DNA of 64,000 bases. It comes from JADKBO01 sp965230345 (GTDB lineage: Bacteria; Bacteroidota; Bacteroidia; Chitinophagales; Saprospiraceae). The notes under the pieces were generated by a model. The model saw only the letters and a program-made list of their open reading frames with translations. It was not told the DNA's origin and ran no database searches. Positions 16,502 to 23,941 of the stretch are shown piece by piece; the first letter of the stretch is position 1, and each line of letters begins with the position of its first letter. The stretch covers positions 1-64,000 of the forward strand of contig CBDDKR010000002.1 in assembly GCA_965230345.1 (NCBI GenBank), written 5' to 3'. The position numbers and the translations under genes are program-made.

Positions 16502-17266
16502 ATGTTAGGCGACAATCTAAGATTTATTCGAAAACTAAAAGGTCTATCTCAAAGTGATCTATCCACTGCCTTGAAAATCCCTAGAACAACCCTTGGTGAT
16601 TATGAACGCTCGCATACCGAGCCAAACATAAAAACCCTAAAAAGAATTGCTAAGTTCTTTGACTTATCCCTTGATCAATTACTCAATACCAAGCTCAACA
16701 AAACAAATATTGACATAGGGAGAACACACGATTTAAAAATTTTGGCGATATCAGTGGATAAAGAAAACCATAATCACATTGACTTAGTTGAGACCAAGGC
16801 TTCAGCTGGCTATTTGGATGCCTACAGCGATCCAGAATTTATCAAAGATTTACCTAAAATTTCGTTCCCATCTATTCCTTCAGGTACATTTAGAGCTTTT
16901 GAGATTATAGGTGATTCTATGTTACCCATGCAAGAAGGCAGTATTGTCATCTGTTCTTATATTGAAAGGTTGTCCGACATAAAAGATGATAAAACCTATG
17001 TTGTAGTAAGTAAGGATAATGGATTGGTCTATAAACGTCTTACTAATCTTAAGAACAACAATGAAATTGTACTTTCATCTGACAATGAAGTATTCAAACC
17101 TTATCGACTTCCTTATAAGGAGATTGCGGAGATTTGGCAGTATTATGCACATATTAGTTTTGATGATAGCTTAGATTCTCAAGAACAGAAACTCAATGAG
17201 AAATTAAAACTAATTCATAGCAAAGTTCAAGACATTCACGAACAATTAATAGTAAATAACAGTTAA
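16502..17266 (+). CDS. XRE-type repressor with S24 (LexA-like) self-cleavage domain
   Basis: A 254-residue regulator. Residues 5-58 form an XRE helix-turn-helix (LSQSDLSTALKIPRTTLGDYE). The C-terminal half is an S24 peptidase-like domain: a potential cleavage site Ala102-Gly103 in KASAGYL, nucleophile Ser139 in GDSMLP, and Lys178 in VYKRL. This is the CI/LexA-type switch; such proteins are common as single chromosomal genes in Bacteroidota, so a prophage is not implied, and no phage gene is nearby. Self-cleavage under DNA damage is inferred from the family. It may control its own gene through the dyad at 16480-16500. A terminator follows. Confidence 0.88.
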   Translation: MLGDNLRFIRKLKGLSQSDLSTALKIPRTTLGDYERSHTEPNIKTLKRIAKFFDLSLDQLLNTKLNKTNIDIGRTHDLKILAISVDKENHNHIDLVETKASAGYLDAYSDPEFIKDLPKISFPSIPSGTFRAFEIIGDSMLPMQEGSIVICSYIERLSDIKDDKTYVVVSKDNGLVYKRLTNLKNNNEIVLSSDNEVFKPYRLPYKEIAEIWQYYAHISFDDSLDSQEQKLNEKLKLIHSKVQDIHEQLIVNNS

Positions 17267-17274
17267 TACTCTTT

Positions 17275-17295
17275 AGGGTCTATAAGACCTTTTTT
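17275..17295 (+). terminator. Intrinsic terminator after the S24 repressor gene
   Basis: A 7-bp stem AGGGTCT / AGACCTT (one G-T wobble) with a 3-nt ATA loop and a following T-run to 17295, starting 9 nt after the stop. Confidence 0.65.
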
Positions 17296-17325
17296 ATTAA
17301 TTTCGAGTTTTTAAATAAAGTTAGA

Positions 17326-17634
17326 ATGGCAGAAGAACAGAAAAATCAAATCAATATTGAGTTATCAGAAGATGTTGCAGAGGGCACGTATTCAAACCTG
17401 GCAATTATTTCTCATAGCCATACCGAGTTTATCGTAGATTTCATTAGAGTATTACCGAACGTACCAAAGGCTAAGGTCAAATCAAGGATAGTACTAACAC
17501 CTACTCATGCAAAAAAACTCTTGCATGCATTGGCCGATAATGTAAAAAAATATGAAGCTCAATTTGGTAAAATAGAGCAAAAAAAGGAACCACCAATTCC
17601 ACCAATAAACTTTACGCCTACAGCTCAGGCCTAG
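17326..17634 (+). CDS. DUF3467 domain protein
   Basis: A 102-residue cytosolic protein. The body, from INIELSEDVAEGTYSNLAII through FIVDFIRVLPNV to SRIVLTPTHAKKLLHAL, is the DUF3467 family pattern. Function of the family is unknown. A near-consensus -7 element TAATTTCG (17298-17305) precedes the ATG. Its stop codon shares the CTAG tetranucleotide with the stop of the convergent ruvB gene. Confidence 0.88.
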   Translation: MAEEQKNQINIELSEDVAEGTYSNLAIISHSHTEFIVDFIRVLPNVPKAKVKSRIVLTPTHAKKLLHALADNVKKYEAQFGKIEQKKEPPIPPINFTPTAQA

Positions 17635-18668
17635 GCATCATCGAATAGATCACCAAGTTGGTGATTAGGGTATCTTGAAAGGCCTAGATGTTTATAGGCC
17701 TTTTCAGTTACTTCTCTACCTCTTGGTGTGCGTTGAATAAATCCCTGCATAATAAGAAAAGGTTCGTGCACCTCTTCAATTGTGCCAGCTTCTTCAGCTA
17801 CAGCTGTTGCAATAGTAGATATTCCAACTGGACCTCCTTTGAATTTTTCGATAATTGTAGTCAAAATTCTGTTATCCATTTCATCCAGTCCTCCCTCATC
17901 TACATTCAAAGCTTCTAACCCAAAGTCAGCTATTTTCTTATCAATTTTACCATTTCCTTTTATCTGTGCAAAATCTCGGATTCGTCTTAGAAGAGCGTTG
18001 GCAATTCGAGGAGTTCCCCTGCTTCGACGAGCAATCTCCAAGGCTCCTTCCTCGTTCATTTCTGTTCCCAGAATCTCTGCACTTCTAAACAAAATGTTCT
18101 TTAGCGTGGGAACATCATAATAATCCAAATGACAGGTAATCCCGAACCTTGCACGCATAGGCGAAGTAAGCAAACCCATACGTGTAGTAGCGCCTACTAG
18201 AGTAAATGGATTTAAATTTAACTGAATGCTTCTAGCATTAGGTCCAGAATCAATCATAATATCGATTCGATAATCCTCCATGGCAGAGTATAGGTATTCT
18301 TCCACCACATTGTTCAAACGATGTATTTCATCAATGAATAGGACATCACCTTCTTCTAAAGACGTCAATAATCCTGCAAGATCACCCGGTTTTTCAAGTA
18401 CGGGCCCTGAAGTCATCTTCATACTCGTCTCTAATTCATTGGCAATAATATGGGAAAGTGTTGTTTTACCCAATCCAGGAGGGCCATGAAGAAGCACATG
18501 ATCCAGAGCCTCCCCTCTTAACTTAGCAGCTTGTATAAAAACGGAAAGGTTATCTACAATCTTTTGTTGACCAGAAAAATCTTGCAATGCCTTCGGCCTT
18601 AAAGCCTTTTCAATTTGCTGTTCTTCTGGAGTAAAATCTGCCGATGACGGATCGAGATAAGGATTCAT
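17631..18668 (-). CDS. ruvB: Holliday junction branch migration ATPase RuvB
   Basis: A 345-residue AAA+ motor. It has Walker A GPPGLGKTT, Walker B DEIHR, sensor GATTRMG, the RARFG region, and the C-terminal winged-helix domain ending in the GREVTEKAYKHLGL signature. Together with RuvA it drives branch migration of Holliday junctions in the cytosol. Length is normal. The -7 element at 18691-18698 places transcription close to the start. ruvA and ruvC are not in the window; ruvX is 4.7 kb away. Confidence 0.97.
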   Translation of the reverse strand: MNPYLDPSSADFTPEEQQIEKALRPKALQDFSGQQKIVDNLSVFIQAAKLRGEALDHVLLHGPPGLGKTTLSHIIANELETSMKMTSGPVLEKPGDLAGLLTSLEEGDVLFIDEIHRLNNVVEEYLYSAMEDYRIDIMIDSGPNARSIQLNLNPFTLVGATTRMGLLTSPMRARFGITCHLDYYDVPTLKNILFRSAEILGTEMNEEGALEIARRSRGTPRIANALLRRIRDFAQIKGNGKIDKKIADFGLEALNVDEGGLDEMDNRILTTIIEKFKGGPVGISTIATAVAEEAGTIEEVHEPFLIMQGFIQRTPRGREVTEKAYKHLGLSRYPNHQLGDLFDDA

Positions 18669-18690
18669 ATATCTAATCTATAAATATTTT

Positions 18691-18698
18691 CAAATATA
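18691..18698 (-). promoter_or_regulatory. Putative -7 element of ruvB
   Basis: TATATTTG on the minus strand, an exact TAnnTTTG match about 22 nt upstream of the ruvB ATG. The -33 region has only a TTG at a 23-nt spacing. Confidence 0.4.
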
Positions 18699-18757
18699 TT
18701 ACATTAATTGAATATATAATTCAATTACAAAAAATCAGACCTATTCAAACCAAAAAG

Positions 18758-18793
18758 AAAAAGAGATCACTGGATATCCAATGATCTCTTTTT
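18758..18793 (-). terminator. Bidirectional terminator of the ExbB/ExbD operon
   Basis: AAAAAGAGATCA (18758-18769) and TGATCTCTTTTT (18782-18793) form a 12-bp perfect stem capped by the self-complementary TGGATATCCA. Poly-A and poly-T flanks make it work in both directions. It lies 24 nt beyond the last exbD stop and upstream of ruvB. Confidence 0.85.
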
Positions 18794-18816
18794 ATAAAAT
18801 ATAAACTCTTTTAAAA

Positions 18817-19287
18817 CTATTTCTTTGGTTTCGTCTTAGCAGAGTAATTCAATTTTAACTGATTAGCTTTCCTCAAAGCTGTTTTAATATCAGATACAAT
18901 TCCCATGGTTACAGAACCATCAATTCTCAATGATGTTGTAATACCAGGTCTCTGACTTTCCGGAACTGTAGTCTTATGCTTTTCCAAAAATAAAGGCAAA
19001 TCATCTACCGTAGCGAATTTATCACCCAACTGCATTCTTGGTTTTGTTCCATATACATCTTGGTACTTTGTTGTAGGTCGACCTACATAAATGTAACTAA
19101 CCAATGACTTATTTTCAAACTTCGTTAACTCTGTCGCGTAAGGTGTCACTACGTCCACCTTTCGTTCAGCATCCCTTAATACGGTAACTACCATGAAAAA
19201 GAATAAAAGCATGAAAATAATATCTGGAAGCGATGCAGTAGATATCGCTGGAGTTCCTTTTGAGCTCTTCTTTTTAAATTTAGACAT
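18817..19287 (-). CDS. exbD: ExbD/TolR-type biopolymer transport protein (second copy)
   Basis: A 156-residue ExbD. The N-terminal cytosolic tail (KFKKKSSKGTP) is followed by one membrane segment carrying the conserved proton-path Asp in LPDIIFMLLFFFMVV, then a periplasmic domain. Last of four genes exbB, 164-aa protein, exbD, exbD. Two different ExbD subunits per operon is a common Bacteroidota arrangement. It probably forms a proton-driven ExbB-ExbD motor for TonB-dependent uptake; no tonB gene is adjacent. Confidence 0.88.
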   Translation of the reverse strand: MSKFKKKSSKGTPAISTASLPDIIFMLLFFFMVVTVLRDAERKVDVVTPYATELTKFENKSLVSYIYVGRPTTKYQDVYGTKPRMQLGDKFATVDDLPLFLEKHKTTVPESQRPGITTSLRIDGSVTMGIVSDIKTALRKANQLKLNYSAKTKPKK

Positions 19288-19312
19288 TTAGATCAATTTA
19301 AAAGATTAAAAA

Positions 19313-19861
19313 TTAATTCTCCTCTCCAAAATTAGTAGGCTCTGCTTCAGATAAGATAAGCGGAATTTCTTTCTTAACGACATCCCTTTTGTCTCTTGCA
19401 AGCTTGGCATACTCCTTTCCATACTTCTTAAGCGAAAATTCATCCCGTAACTCTCTATAGGCCGCTTGAAGCTCATTATATACTTCTAAGTAGGTCTCAT
19501 AGTTTGTTCCACGGTCATTCTTTACAGAAACGATAGCCTTAGTAGGATGTTCCGCTTTATCAGATTCTCTTCTAGGATTAGAAATAAATAACTTAGTATT
19601 TTCTCTAAGTTTATCTATTTCCATTGGCTCACCTCTTACCAACAGCTGATTACTAGCATTTACCAAAATTGAATAAACATTTCTTGTATTTAGCTGTAAT
19701 TCTGTAGGTGGCTCATCCGACCAAGGTGGGAGACGAGTCAAAATACCCTTATCTTCTGCAATAGTAGTAGTTACGAGGAAAAATATTAGCAATAAGAATG
19801 CAATGTCGGCCATAGAACCTGCATTGATCTCATTACTCATTCTACTTTTTGATTTTCCCAT
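19313..19861 (-). CDS. exbD: ExbD/TolR-type biopolymer transport protein (first copy)
   Basis: A 182-residue ExbD with membrane segment MADIAFLLLIFFLVTTTI including the conserved Asp, followed by a longer periplasmic domain than the second copy (IDKLRENTKLFI, YELQAAYRELRDEF region). Its ATG is 8 nt after the stop of the 164-residue membrane protein gene. The two copies differ clearly in the periplasmic part, so they are likely to have distinct roles within one complex. Confidence 0.88.
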   Translation of the reverse strand: MGKSKSRMSNEINAGSMADIAFLLLIFFLVTTTIAEDKGILTRLPPWSDEPPTELQLNTRNVYSILVNASNQLLVRGEPMEIDKLRENTKLFISNPRRESDKAEHPTKAIVSVKNDRGTNYETYLEVYNELQAAYRELRDEFSLKKYGKEYAKLARDKRDVVKKEIPLILSEAEPTNFGEEN

Positions 19862-19869
19862 AATTACTA

Positions 19870-20364
19870 TTATTTAAATGCGTTTCTAATCTCAAATACT
19901 ATCATTGATACTGCTGCGAAACCAATCAAACAAAGAGTTGTCATAATTCCACCTCCGATCATACCACTAGTACCATCAGATACACTAAATCTTTCTTTAA
20001 GTTCAACCATTTTTGCTGTTGAATCCTCAGGAGCAATTCCTTTAAGAATAAAAAACACAATAATCAATCCAGCAAATGTAGCAATGGACTTCATACCTGC
20101 TTTAGGAAACTTAGCTAACCCAACCAAACCAAATACCAACATTGCAATAACTGCTATGAAGATTAGTGCTAGAGTAAGCTTAAGCCCAGCATTAAAGAAA
20201 TTCATATCTTTCATAGCCTCTTTACCTTGAGCTACAAGATCGGTACTCATATCGTACCCTGCAGCTCCTAGACCTGATAGTGCTGAGCCCAAAAAGATGA
20301 CTATCACTAAAAGACCTACGATAAAAGAGACCGTAGTTCCTCTTTTTACTAAAAAATCGTACAT
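19870..20364 (-). CDS. Conserved four-helix membrane protein in the ExbB/ExbD operon
   Basis: A 164-residue protein with four likely membrane segments (about residues 13-35, 60-85, 92-108 and 133-157) and a short polar loop between the third and fourth (KMVELKERFSVSDG). I do not recognise a named domain. It lies between exbB and the first exbD, 19 nt and 8 nt from its neighbours, so it is translated in the same unit. An accessory subunit of the proton motor is the natural inference from position only. Confidence 0.65.
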   Translation of the reverse strand: MYDFLVKRGTTVSFIVGLLVIVIFLGSALSGLGAAGYDMSTDLVAQGKEAMKDMNFFNAGLKLTLALIFIAVIAMLVFGLVGLAKFPKAGMKSIATFAGLIIVFFILKGIAPEDSTAKMVELKERFSVSDGTSGMIGGGIMTTLCLIGFAAVSMIVFEIRNAFK

Positions 20365-20383
20365 AATCTCTATTTTCTATTAA

Positions 20384-21112
20384 TTACTTAAAAATATTGT
20401 TTCTCTGTAAAACATCTACCAAACCAATAGAAGCATCTTCCATTCTGTTTGTAATGCTATCAATTTTAGAAACGATATAATTATAGAAAATTTGAAGAAT
20501 AATTGCTACAACAAGACCAAATACTGTAGTCAATAAGGCAATTTTAATACCCCCTGCTACGACTGCTGGAGAAAGATCACCAACGGTTTCAATTCTGTTA
20601 AAGGCCTCAATCATACCAATTACTGTACCCATAAACCCAAGCATTGGTGCAAGCGCAATAAATAGTGAAATCCAAACCAATCCCTTTTCTAATAATCCCA
20701 TCTGAACAGAACCATAAGAAACAATCGCTTTTTCAACAGCTTCAGGACCATTTGTAGAGTTTCTTAAGCCTTCAAACAATACACTTGCAGCAGGACCAGG
20801 AGTAGCTCTAGCTATTTCTTTAGCACCTTCTAAATCTCCTTCAGCCAATCTTGACTCAATACCAGCTAATAACTTGTCTGTATTTGTTGAAGCAATGTTA
20901 AGTGTAATAATTCTTTCGATACAAAATGCTAATCCTAAGATAAGAGTAACAAGTACCAAGCTCATAAACTTCCAGTCACCTTGAATAAAGTATTCTTTTA
21001 GCAATTGAAATCCTGAACTTTCAGATCCACCTTCACTTTGAGCTAAGATTTCAGTAGCACCAAATGAAGCTGCTAAGAAAAATACTCCAATCATAAATAA
21101 AATCTTGCGCAT
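20384..21112 (-). CDS. exbB: MotA/TolQ/ExbB family proton channel protein
   Basis: A 242-residue ExbB. Unusually for E. coli ExbB but commonly in Bacteroidota, it begins with a hydrophobic N-terminal sequence ending in EILAQ. Three further membrane segments follow; the last two have GLVWISLFIALAPMLGFMGTVIGM and AGGIKIALLTTVFGLVVAI, the family signature with its conserved Thr and Gly-rich helices. First gene of the motor operon; a promoter with TTTG and TACTTTTA precedes it. It forms the pentameric channel that couples proton flow to outer-membrane work. Confidence 0.92.
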   Translation of the reverse strand: MRKILFMIGVFFLAASFGATEILAQSEGGSESSGFQLLKEYFIQGDWKFMSLVLVTLILGLAFCIERIITLNIASTNTDKLLAGIESRLAEGDLEGAKEIARATPGPAASVLFEGLRNSTNGPEAVEKAIVSYGSVQMGLLEKGLVWISLFIALAPMLGFMGTVIGMIEAFNRIETVGDLSPAVVAGGIKIALLTTVFGLVVAIILQIFYNYIVSKIDSITNRMEDASIGLVDVLQRNNIFK

Positions 21113-21164
21113 AATTACTGTGATTTACGTTTTGAGTTATAAATGTTTATATTAATAATAATGT

Positions 21165-21198
21165 TAAAAGTATGAATAATTCTTAATTCAACTACAAA
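21165..21198 (-). promoter_or_regulatory. Putative promoter of the exbB operon
   Basis: On the minus strand a -33 TTTG (21198-21195), a 22-nt spacer, then TACTTTTA (21172-21165), one mismatch from TAnnTTTG. The expected start is about 45-50 nt before the exbB ATG at 21112. Confidence 0.4.
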
Positions 21199-21217
21199 GT
21201 TTCAGCCATTTTTCTTG

Positions 21218-21306
21218 CGGAGAGTGAGGGATTCGAACCCTCGGTACGCCGGTAAGCGTACACATACTTTCCAGGCATGCTCCTTCGACCACTCGGACAA
21301 CTCTCC
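21218..21306 (-). tRNA. tRNA-Ser (GGA)
   Basis: An 89-nt class II tRNA on the minus strand. The 7-bp acceptor stem is GGAGAGT/ACTCTCC with discriminator G. The anticodon loop is CTGGAAA with anticodon GGA on a 5-bp stem (one G-T pair). There is a long variable arm and the T-arm GAGGG-TTCGAAT-CCCTC. CCA is not encoded. It reads UCC and UCU serine codons. No integrase or attachment repeat lies beside it. Confidence 0.93.
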
Positions 21307-21429
21307 TATGTTGCAAAAATTGTAATTTTTTGTTTAATACCAAAGGAATATTGTACGTAAAGTTCAAATATTTACATGTGCTAATAAATCGTCACATTTA
21401 ATAGATTACAAATCAAGTTATTTTGGTGG

Positions 21430-22203
21430 TTACGTGAATAAAGATTTTGCATTTAATGTCGTTTGGGAGCCAACTTCAGAGATATTTCTTCCCATGATTT
21501 CAGCTATTCTTGAAGCAATCAGTTGCAAATACAAGGGCTGATTCATCTTTCCACGATGAGGTGTTGGTGCTAAATATGGTGCATCGGTTTCAAGTACAAT
21601 ATCTTCAATATTCAACTCCGACACTACTTTATCCAATCCACTATTTTTAAAAGTTACCACACCACCAATACCCATCATAAACCCTATATCCTTAATTCTT
21701 TTGGCTTGATCAAGGCTTCCTGTGAAACAATGAAATATGCCCTTCAAATTCCCATCCTGTAGGGATGTAACGATATCAATAGTTAGATCCAAAGAATCTC
21801 TGGAATGAATTACAAATGGGATATTAGCATCTCTGGCCATAATGATTTGACGTTTAAATGCATCCTCTTGTTCCTTTACAAATGTCTTATCCCAATAAAG
21901 ATCAATTCCTATTTCACCAACTGCACAAAATTCTCTTTTCCCTAACCATTGTTCTACTACCTTGAGTTGATCCAGGTAATCTTCTTTGACATAACAAGGA
22001 TGTAATCCCATCATTGCTTCACAATTAGCAAATCTAGTTTCAACTTCTAACATAGATTCAATAGACGCTACATCAATATTGGGCATGTAAATCTTTTCTA
22101 CTCCATTCTCCAACCACTGAGGATGCAATTCATCTATCTCGGATAAGATTGAAGAGTCATATATATGCGCATGTGTATCTATTAATTGTATTTTTGCATC
22201 CAT
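21430..22203 (-). CDS. TatD family deoxyribonuclease/hydrolase
   Basis: A 257-residue metal-dependent hydrolase of the TatD family. Ligand motifs: DTHAHIYD near the N-terminus, GEIGIDLYW, FVIHSRDS, IFHCFTG and ETDAPYL near the end. Family members are Mg-dependent 3'-5' exonucleases or TIM-barrel hydrolases. Its ATG is only 13 nt from the ATG of the divergent RNase H gene, and its likely -7 element (22229-22236) lies inside that gene's coding sequence. Specific substrate is unproven. Confidence 0.92.
   Translation of the reverse strand: MDAKIQLIDTHAHIYDSSILSEIDELHPQWLENGVEKIYMPNIDVASIESMLEVETRFANCEAMMGLHPCYVKEDYLDQLKVVEQWLGKREFCAVGEIGIDLYWDKTFVKEQEDAFKRQIIMARDANIPFVIHSRDSLDLTIDIVTSLQDGNLKGIFHCFTGSLDQAKRIKDIGFMMGIGGVVTFKNSGLDKVVSELNIEDIVLETDAPYLAPTPHRGKMNQPLYLQLIASRIAEIMGRNISEVGSQTTLNAKSLFT
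22189..22196 (+). promoter_or_regulatory. -7 element of the RNase H gene inside tatD coding sequence
   Basis: TATTTTTG, an exact TAnnTTTG match, overlaps the first codons of the divergent tatD gene and predicts transcription starting near 22203, 14 nt before the RNase H ATG. Confidence 0.4.
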
Positions 22204-22216
22204 ATTTAAGAGTTTT

Positions 22217-22834
22217 ATGGCGAAGAAGCAAAAGTACTATGTTGTTTGGAAAGGAATAAATCCGGGTGTATATAATTCTTGGGAAGAAGCAAAAAATCAA
22301 ATTACTGGATTTGAAGGTGCACAATACAAATCCTTTCTTTCTTTAAATGAAGCTCGAATAATGTTCGAAAGAGGCTATTCTTTTTACCAAAAATCAATCA
22401 ACAAAGAGTCCAATACTCCTAAAAAAATCATTCAAAATAGTATTAGTGTAGATGCTGCTTGTAGCGGTAATCCAGGACTAATGGAATATAGAGGAGTAAA
22501 AACCATTGACAAAACGGAATTATTTAGAATGGGACCTTATAAGGATGGAACCAATAACATTGGAGAGTTTTTGGCCATAGTTCACGGTGCCGCAATGCTA
22601 AAAAAACAAGGGTGGTTAGACACCACCATTTATACGGATTCCATTTCCGCTATGGCTTGGGTGCGCAACAAAAAAGTAAAATCAACTCTAGAACGAAATG
22701 AATTGAATCAAGAGCTTTGGGTTTTAGTAGATCGAGCTATTCTATGGTTAAAGAACAACGAAATTAAAAATCCTATAGTAAAATGGCCTACCAAACAATG
22801 GGGTGAAATACCTGCAGATTTTGGAAGAAAATAG
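22217..22834 (+). CDS. Viroplasmin-domain ribonuclease H
   Basis: A 205-residue RNase HI-type protein. Residues 5-50 (YYVVWKGINPGVYNSWEEAK and the following YKSFLSLNEA) are the caulimovirus viroplasmin/hybrid-binding domain. Residues of about 75-205 form the RNase H fold with acidic residues in SVDAACSGNPG, NIGEFLA, YTDSISA and the C-terminal ADF. It degrades the RNA strand of RNA-DNA hybrids. The N-terminal domain is shared with eukaryotic RNase H1 and is common in Bacteroidota. Divergent from tatD with overlapping promoters. Confidence 0.9.
   Translation: MAKKQKYYVVWKGINPGVYNSWEEAKNQITGFEGAQYKSFLSLNEARIMFERGYSFYQKSINKESNTPKKIIQNSISVDAACSGNPGLMEYRGVKTIDKTELFRMGPYKDGTNNIGEFLAIVHGAAMLKKQGWLDTTIYTDSISAMAWVRNKKVKSTLERNELNQELWVLVDRAILWLKNNEIKNPIVKWPTKQWGEIPADFGRK
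22229..22236 (-). promoter_or_regulatory. -7 element of tatD inside RNase H coding sequence
   Basis: On the minus strand this reads TACTTTTG, an exact TAnnTTTG match, within the first codons of the RNase H gene. It predicts a start near 22222, about 19 nt before the tatD ATG. Confidence 0.4.
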
Positions 22835-22842
22835 AAATTTAA

Positions 22843-23403
22843 TTAACTCAAATTTGCAAATCGCATCACATAATCTGCTTTAACCTTTCCCTTCCTTATA
22901 TTATCCAACTTTCTTTTAATAAGCCGTTTTTTAAGTGGATTTAATTTATCAATAAAAAGTTCGCCTTCGATGTGGTCATATTCATGTTGGATAACCCTCG
23001 CATCCATACCATCAAACTCTTCTGTAAATTCATTAAAATCTTCATCAAAGTATTTGATTTTGATGGTCGAGTGTCTTTCCACATCACCGTTTATATTTGG
23101 AATACTAAGGCAGCCTTCTTCATAAGCCCATTTATCATTGTACTCCTCAATAATTTCAGGATTGATCATCGCTTTTTTAATACCATGATGTTCTTCTCCC
23201 TCCTTTTGAATCTGAACGGTATCAACTAAAAATATTCTTAGCGACAGTCCTATTTGAGGTGCAGCCAACCCTACTCCACGTGCATGATACATAGTCTCCC
23301 ACATATTGGAAATTAACTCTTTCAAATTAGGATAGTCCCTTTTAATTTCTGTTCCTCTTTTCTTTAAAACAGGATGTCCATATGCATAAATTGGCAATAC
23401 CAT
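22843..23403 (-). CDS. def: Peptide deformylase
   Basis: A 186-residue metalloenzyme with all three family motifs: GVGLAAPQIG, EGCLSIP (metal Cys) and HEYDHIEG (two metal His and the catalytic Glu). It removes the formyl group from nascent protein N-termini. Its ATG lies 1 nt beyond the ruvX TGA, so it is co-transcribed with ruvX. It converges with the RNase H gene 8 nt away. Confidence 0.97.
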   Translation of the reverse strand: MVLPIYAYGHPVLKKRGTEIKRDYPNLKELISNMWETMYHARGVGLAAPQIGLSLRIFLVDTVQIQKEGEEHHGIKKAMINPEIIEEYNDKWAYEEGCLSIPNINGDVERHSTIKIKYFDEDFNEFTEEFDGMDARVIQHEYDHIEGELFIDKLNPLKKRLIKRKLDNIRKGKVKADYVMRFANLS

Positions 23404-23404
23404 A

Positions 23405-23815
23405 TCAAATGTGATTTAAATATTTTTGCAAAATTAACACCGCACTTACTTTATCGACTAATTTTTTGTCTCTTCTTTTAGATTTTTTCACTCCAGATCT
23501 GAAAATTATATCTTTTGCTTCTACAGAAGTAAAACTCTCATCTATAAAATCGACCTTAACCGAAGGATGTTTTGAATTCAGATACTTTACAAATTCATCA
23601 ATATCCGATTTCAAATATGTATAATTCCCGTCTTTGTGTATAGGAAGCCCTAAGACTACCTTTTCTACATCTTCATTAAGAAAATACTGTTGAATAAACT
23701 TTTTTAACTCAGTGGTATCAACGGTATCTAATCCAGTAACAATAATTTGTAAAGGGTCTGTTACCGCAATCCCCGTTCTCTTTTTCCCATAATCAATTCC
23801 TAATATTCTTGCCAT
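23405..23815 (-). CDS. ruvX: Holliday junction resolvase-like RuvX (YqgF)
   Basis: A 136-residue RNase H-fold protein of the YqgF family: ILGIDYGKKRTGIAVTD at the N-terminus (first acidic residue), LGLPIHKDGN, DESFTSVEA and DKVSAVLILQKYL near the C-terminus. YqgF acts in pre-16S rRNA processing in E. coli, though it was named for similarity to Holliday junction resolvases. It is followed directly by def. Confidence 0.93.
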   Translation of the reverse strand: MARILGIDYGKKRTGIAVTDPLQIIVTGLDTVDTTELKKFIQQYFLNEDVEKVVLGLPIHKDGNYTYLKSDIDEFVKYLNSKHPSVKVDFIDESFTSVEAKDIIFRSGVKKSKRRDKKLVDKVSAVLILQKYLNHI

Positions 23816-23879
23816 AAATTAAATAAGTATAATAAAGATCAATTAGTTCCTTGAATCAAAAATGTAATTTTATAAAAAC

Positions 23880-23913
23880 GAAAAGAACCCCACCAAATAA
23901 ATGGAGGGGTCCC
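23880..23913 (-). terminator. Terminator of the 1442-aa surface protein gene
   Basis: On the minus strand the stem ACCCCTCC pairs with GGTGGGGT (one internal mismatch) around an 8-nt loop, followed by a T-rich tract. It lies about 30 nt after the stop and is preceded by GTTTTTGGGATGG, shared with the next terminator at 28990-29024. Confidence 0.6.
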
Positions 23914-23941
23914 ATCCCAAAAACAGTAAACTTTATCTTGA

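Noticed and set aside
16502..17266. Prophage remnant suggested by the XRE/S24 repressor
   Set aside because: No integrase, structural or lysis gene is nearby, and single chromosomal copies are common in Bacteroidota.
21218..21306. tRNA-Ser as an integration site for a mobile element
   Set aside because: No integrase gene, direct repeat of the tRNA 3' end or unusual neighbour is present.
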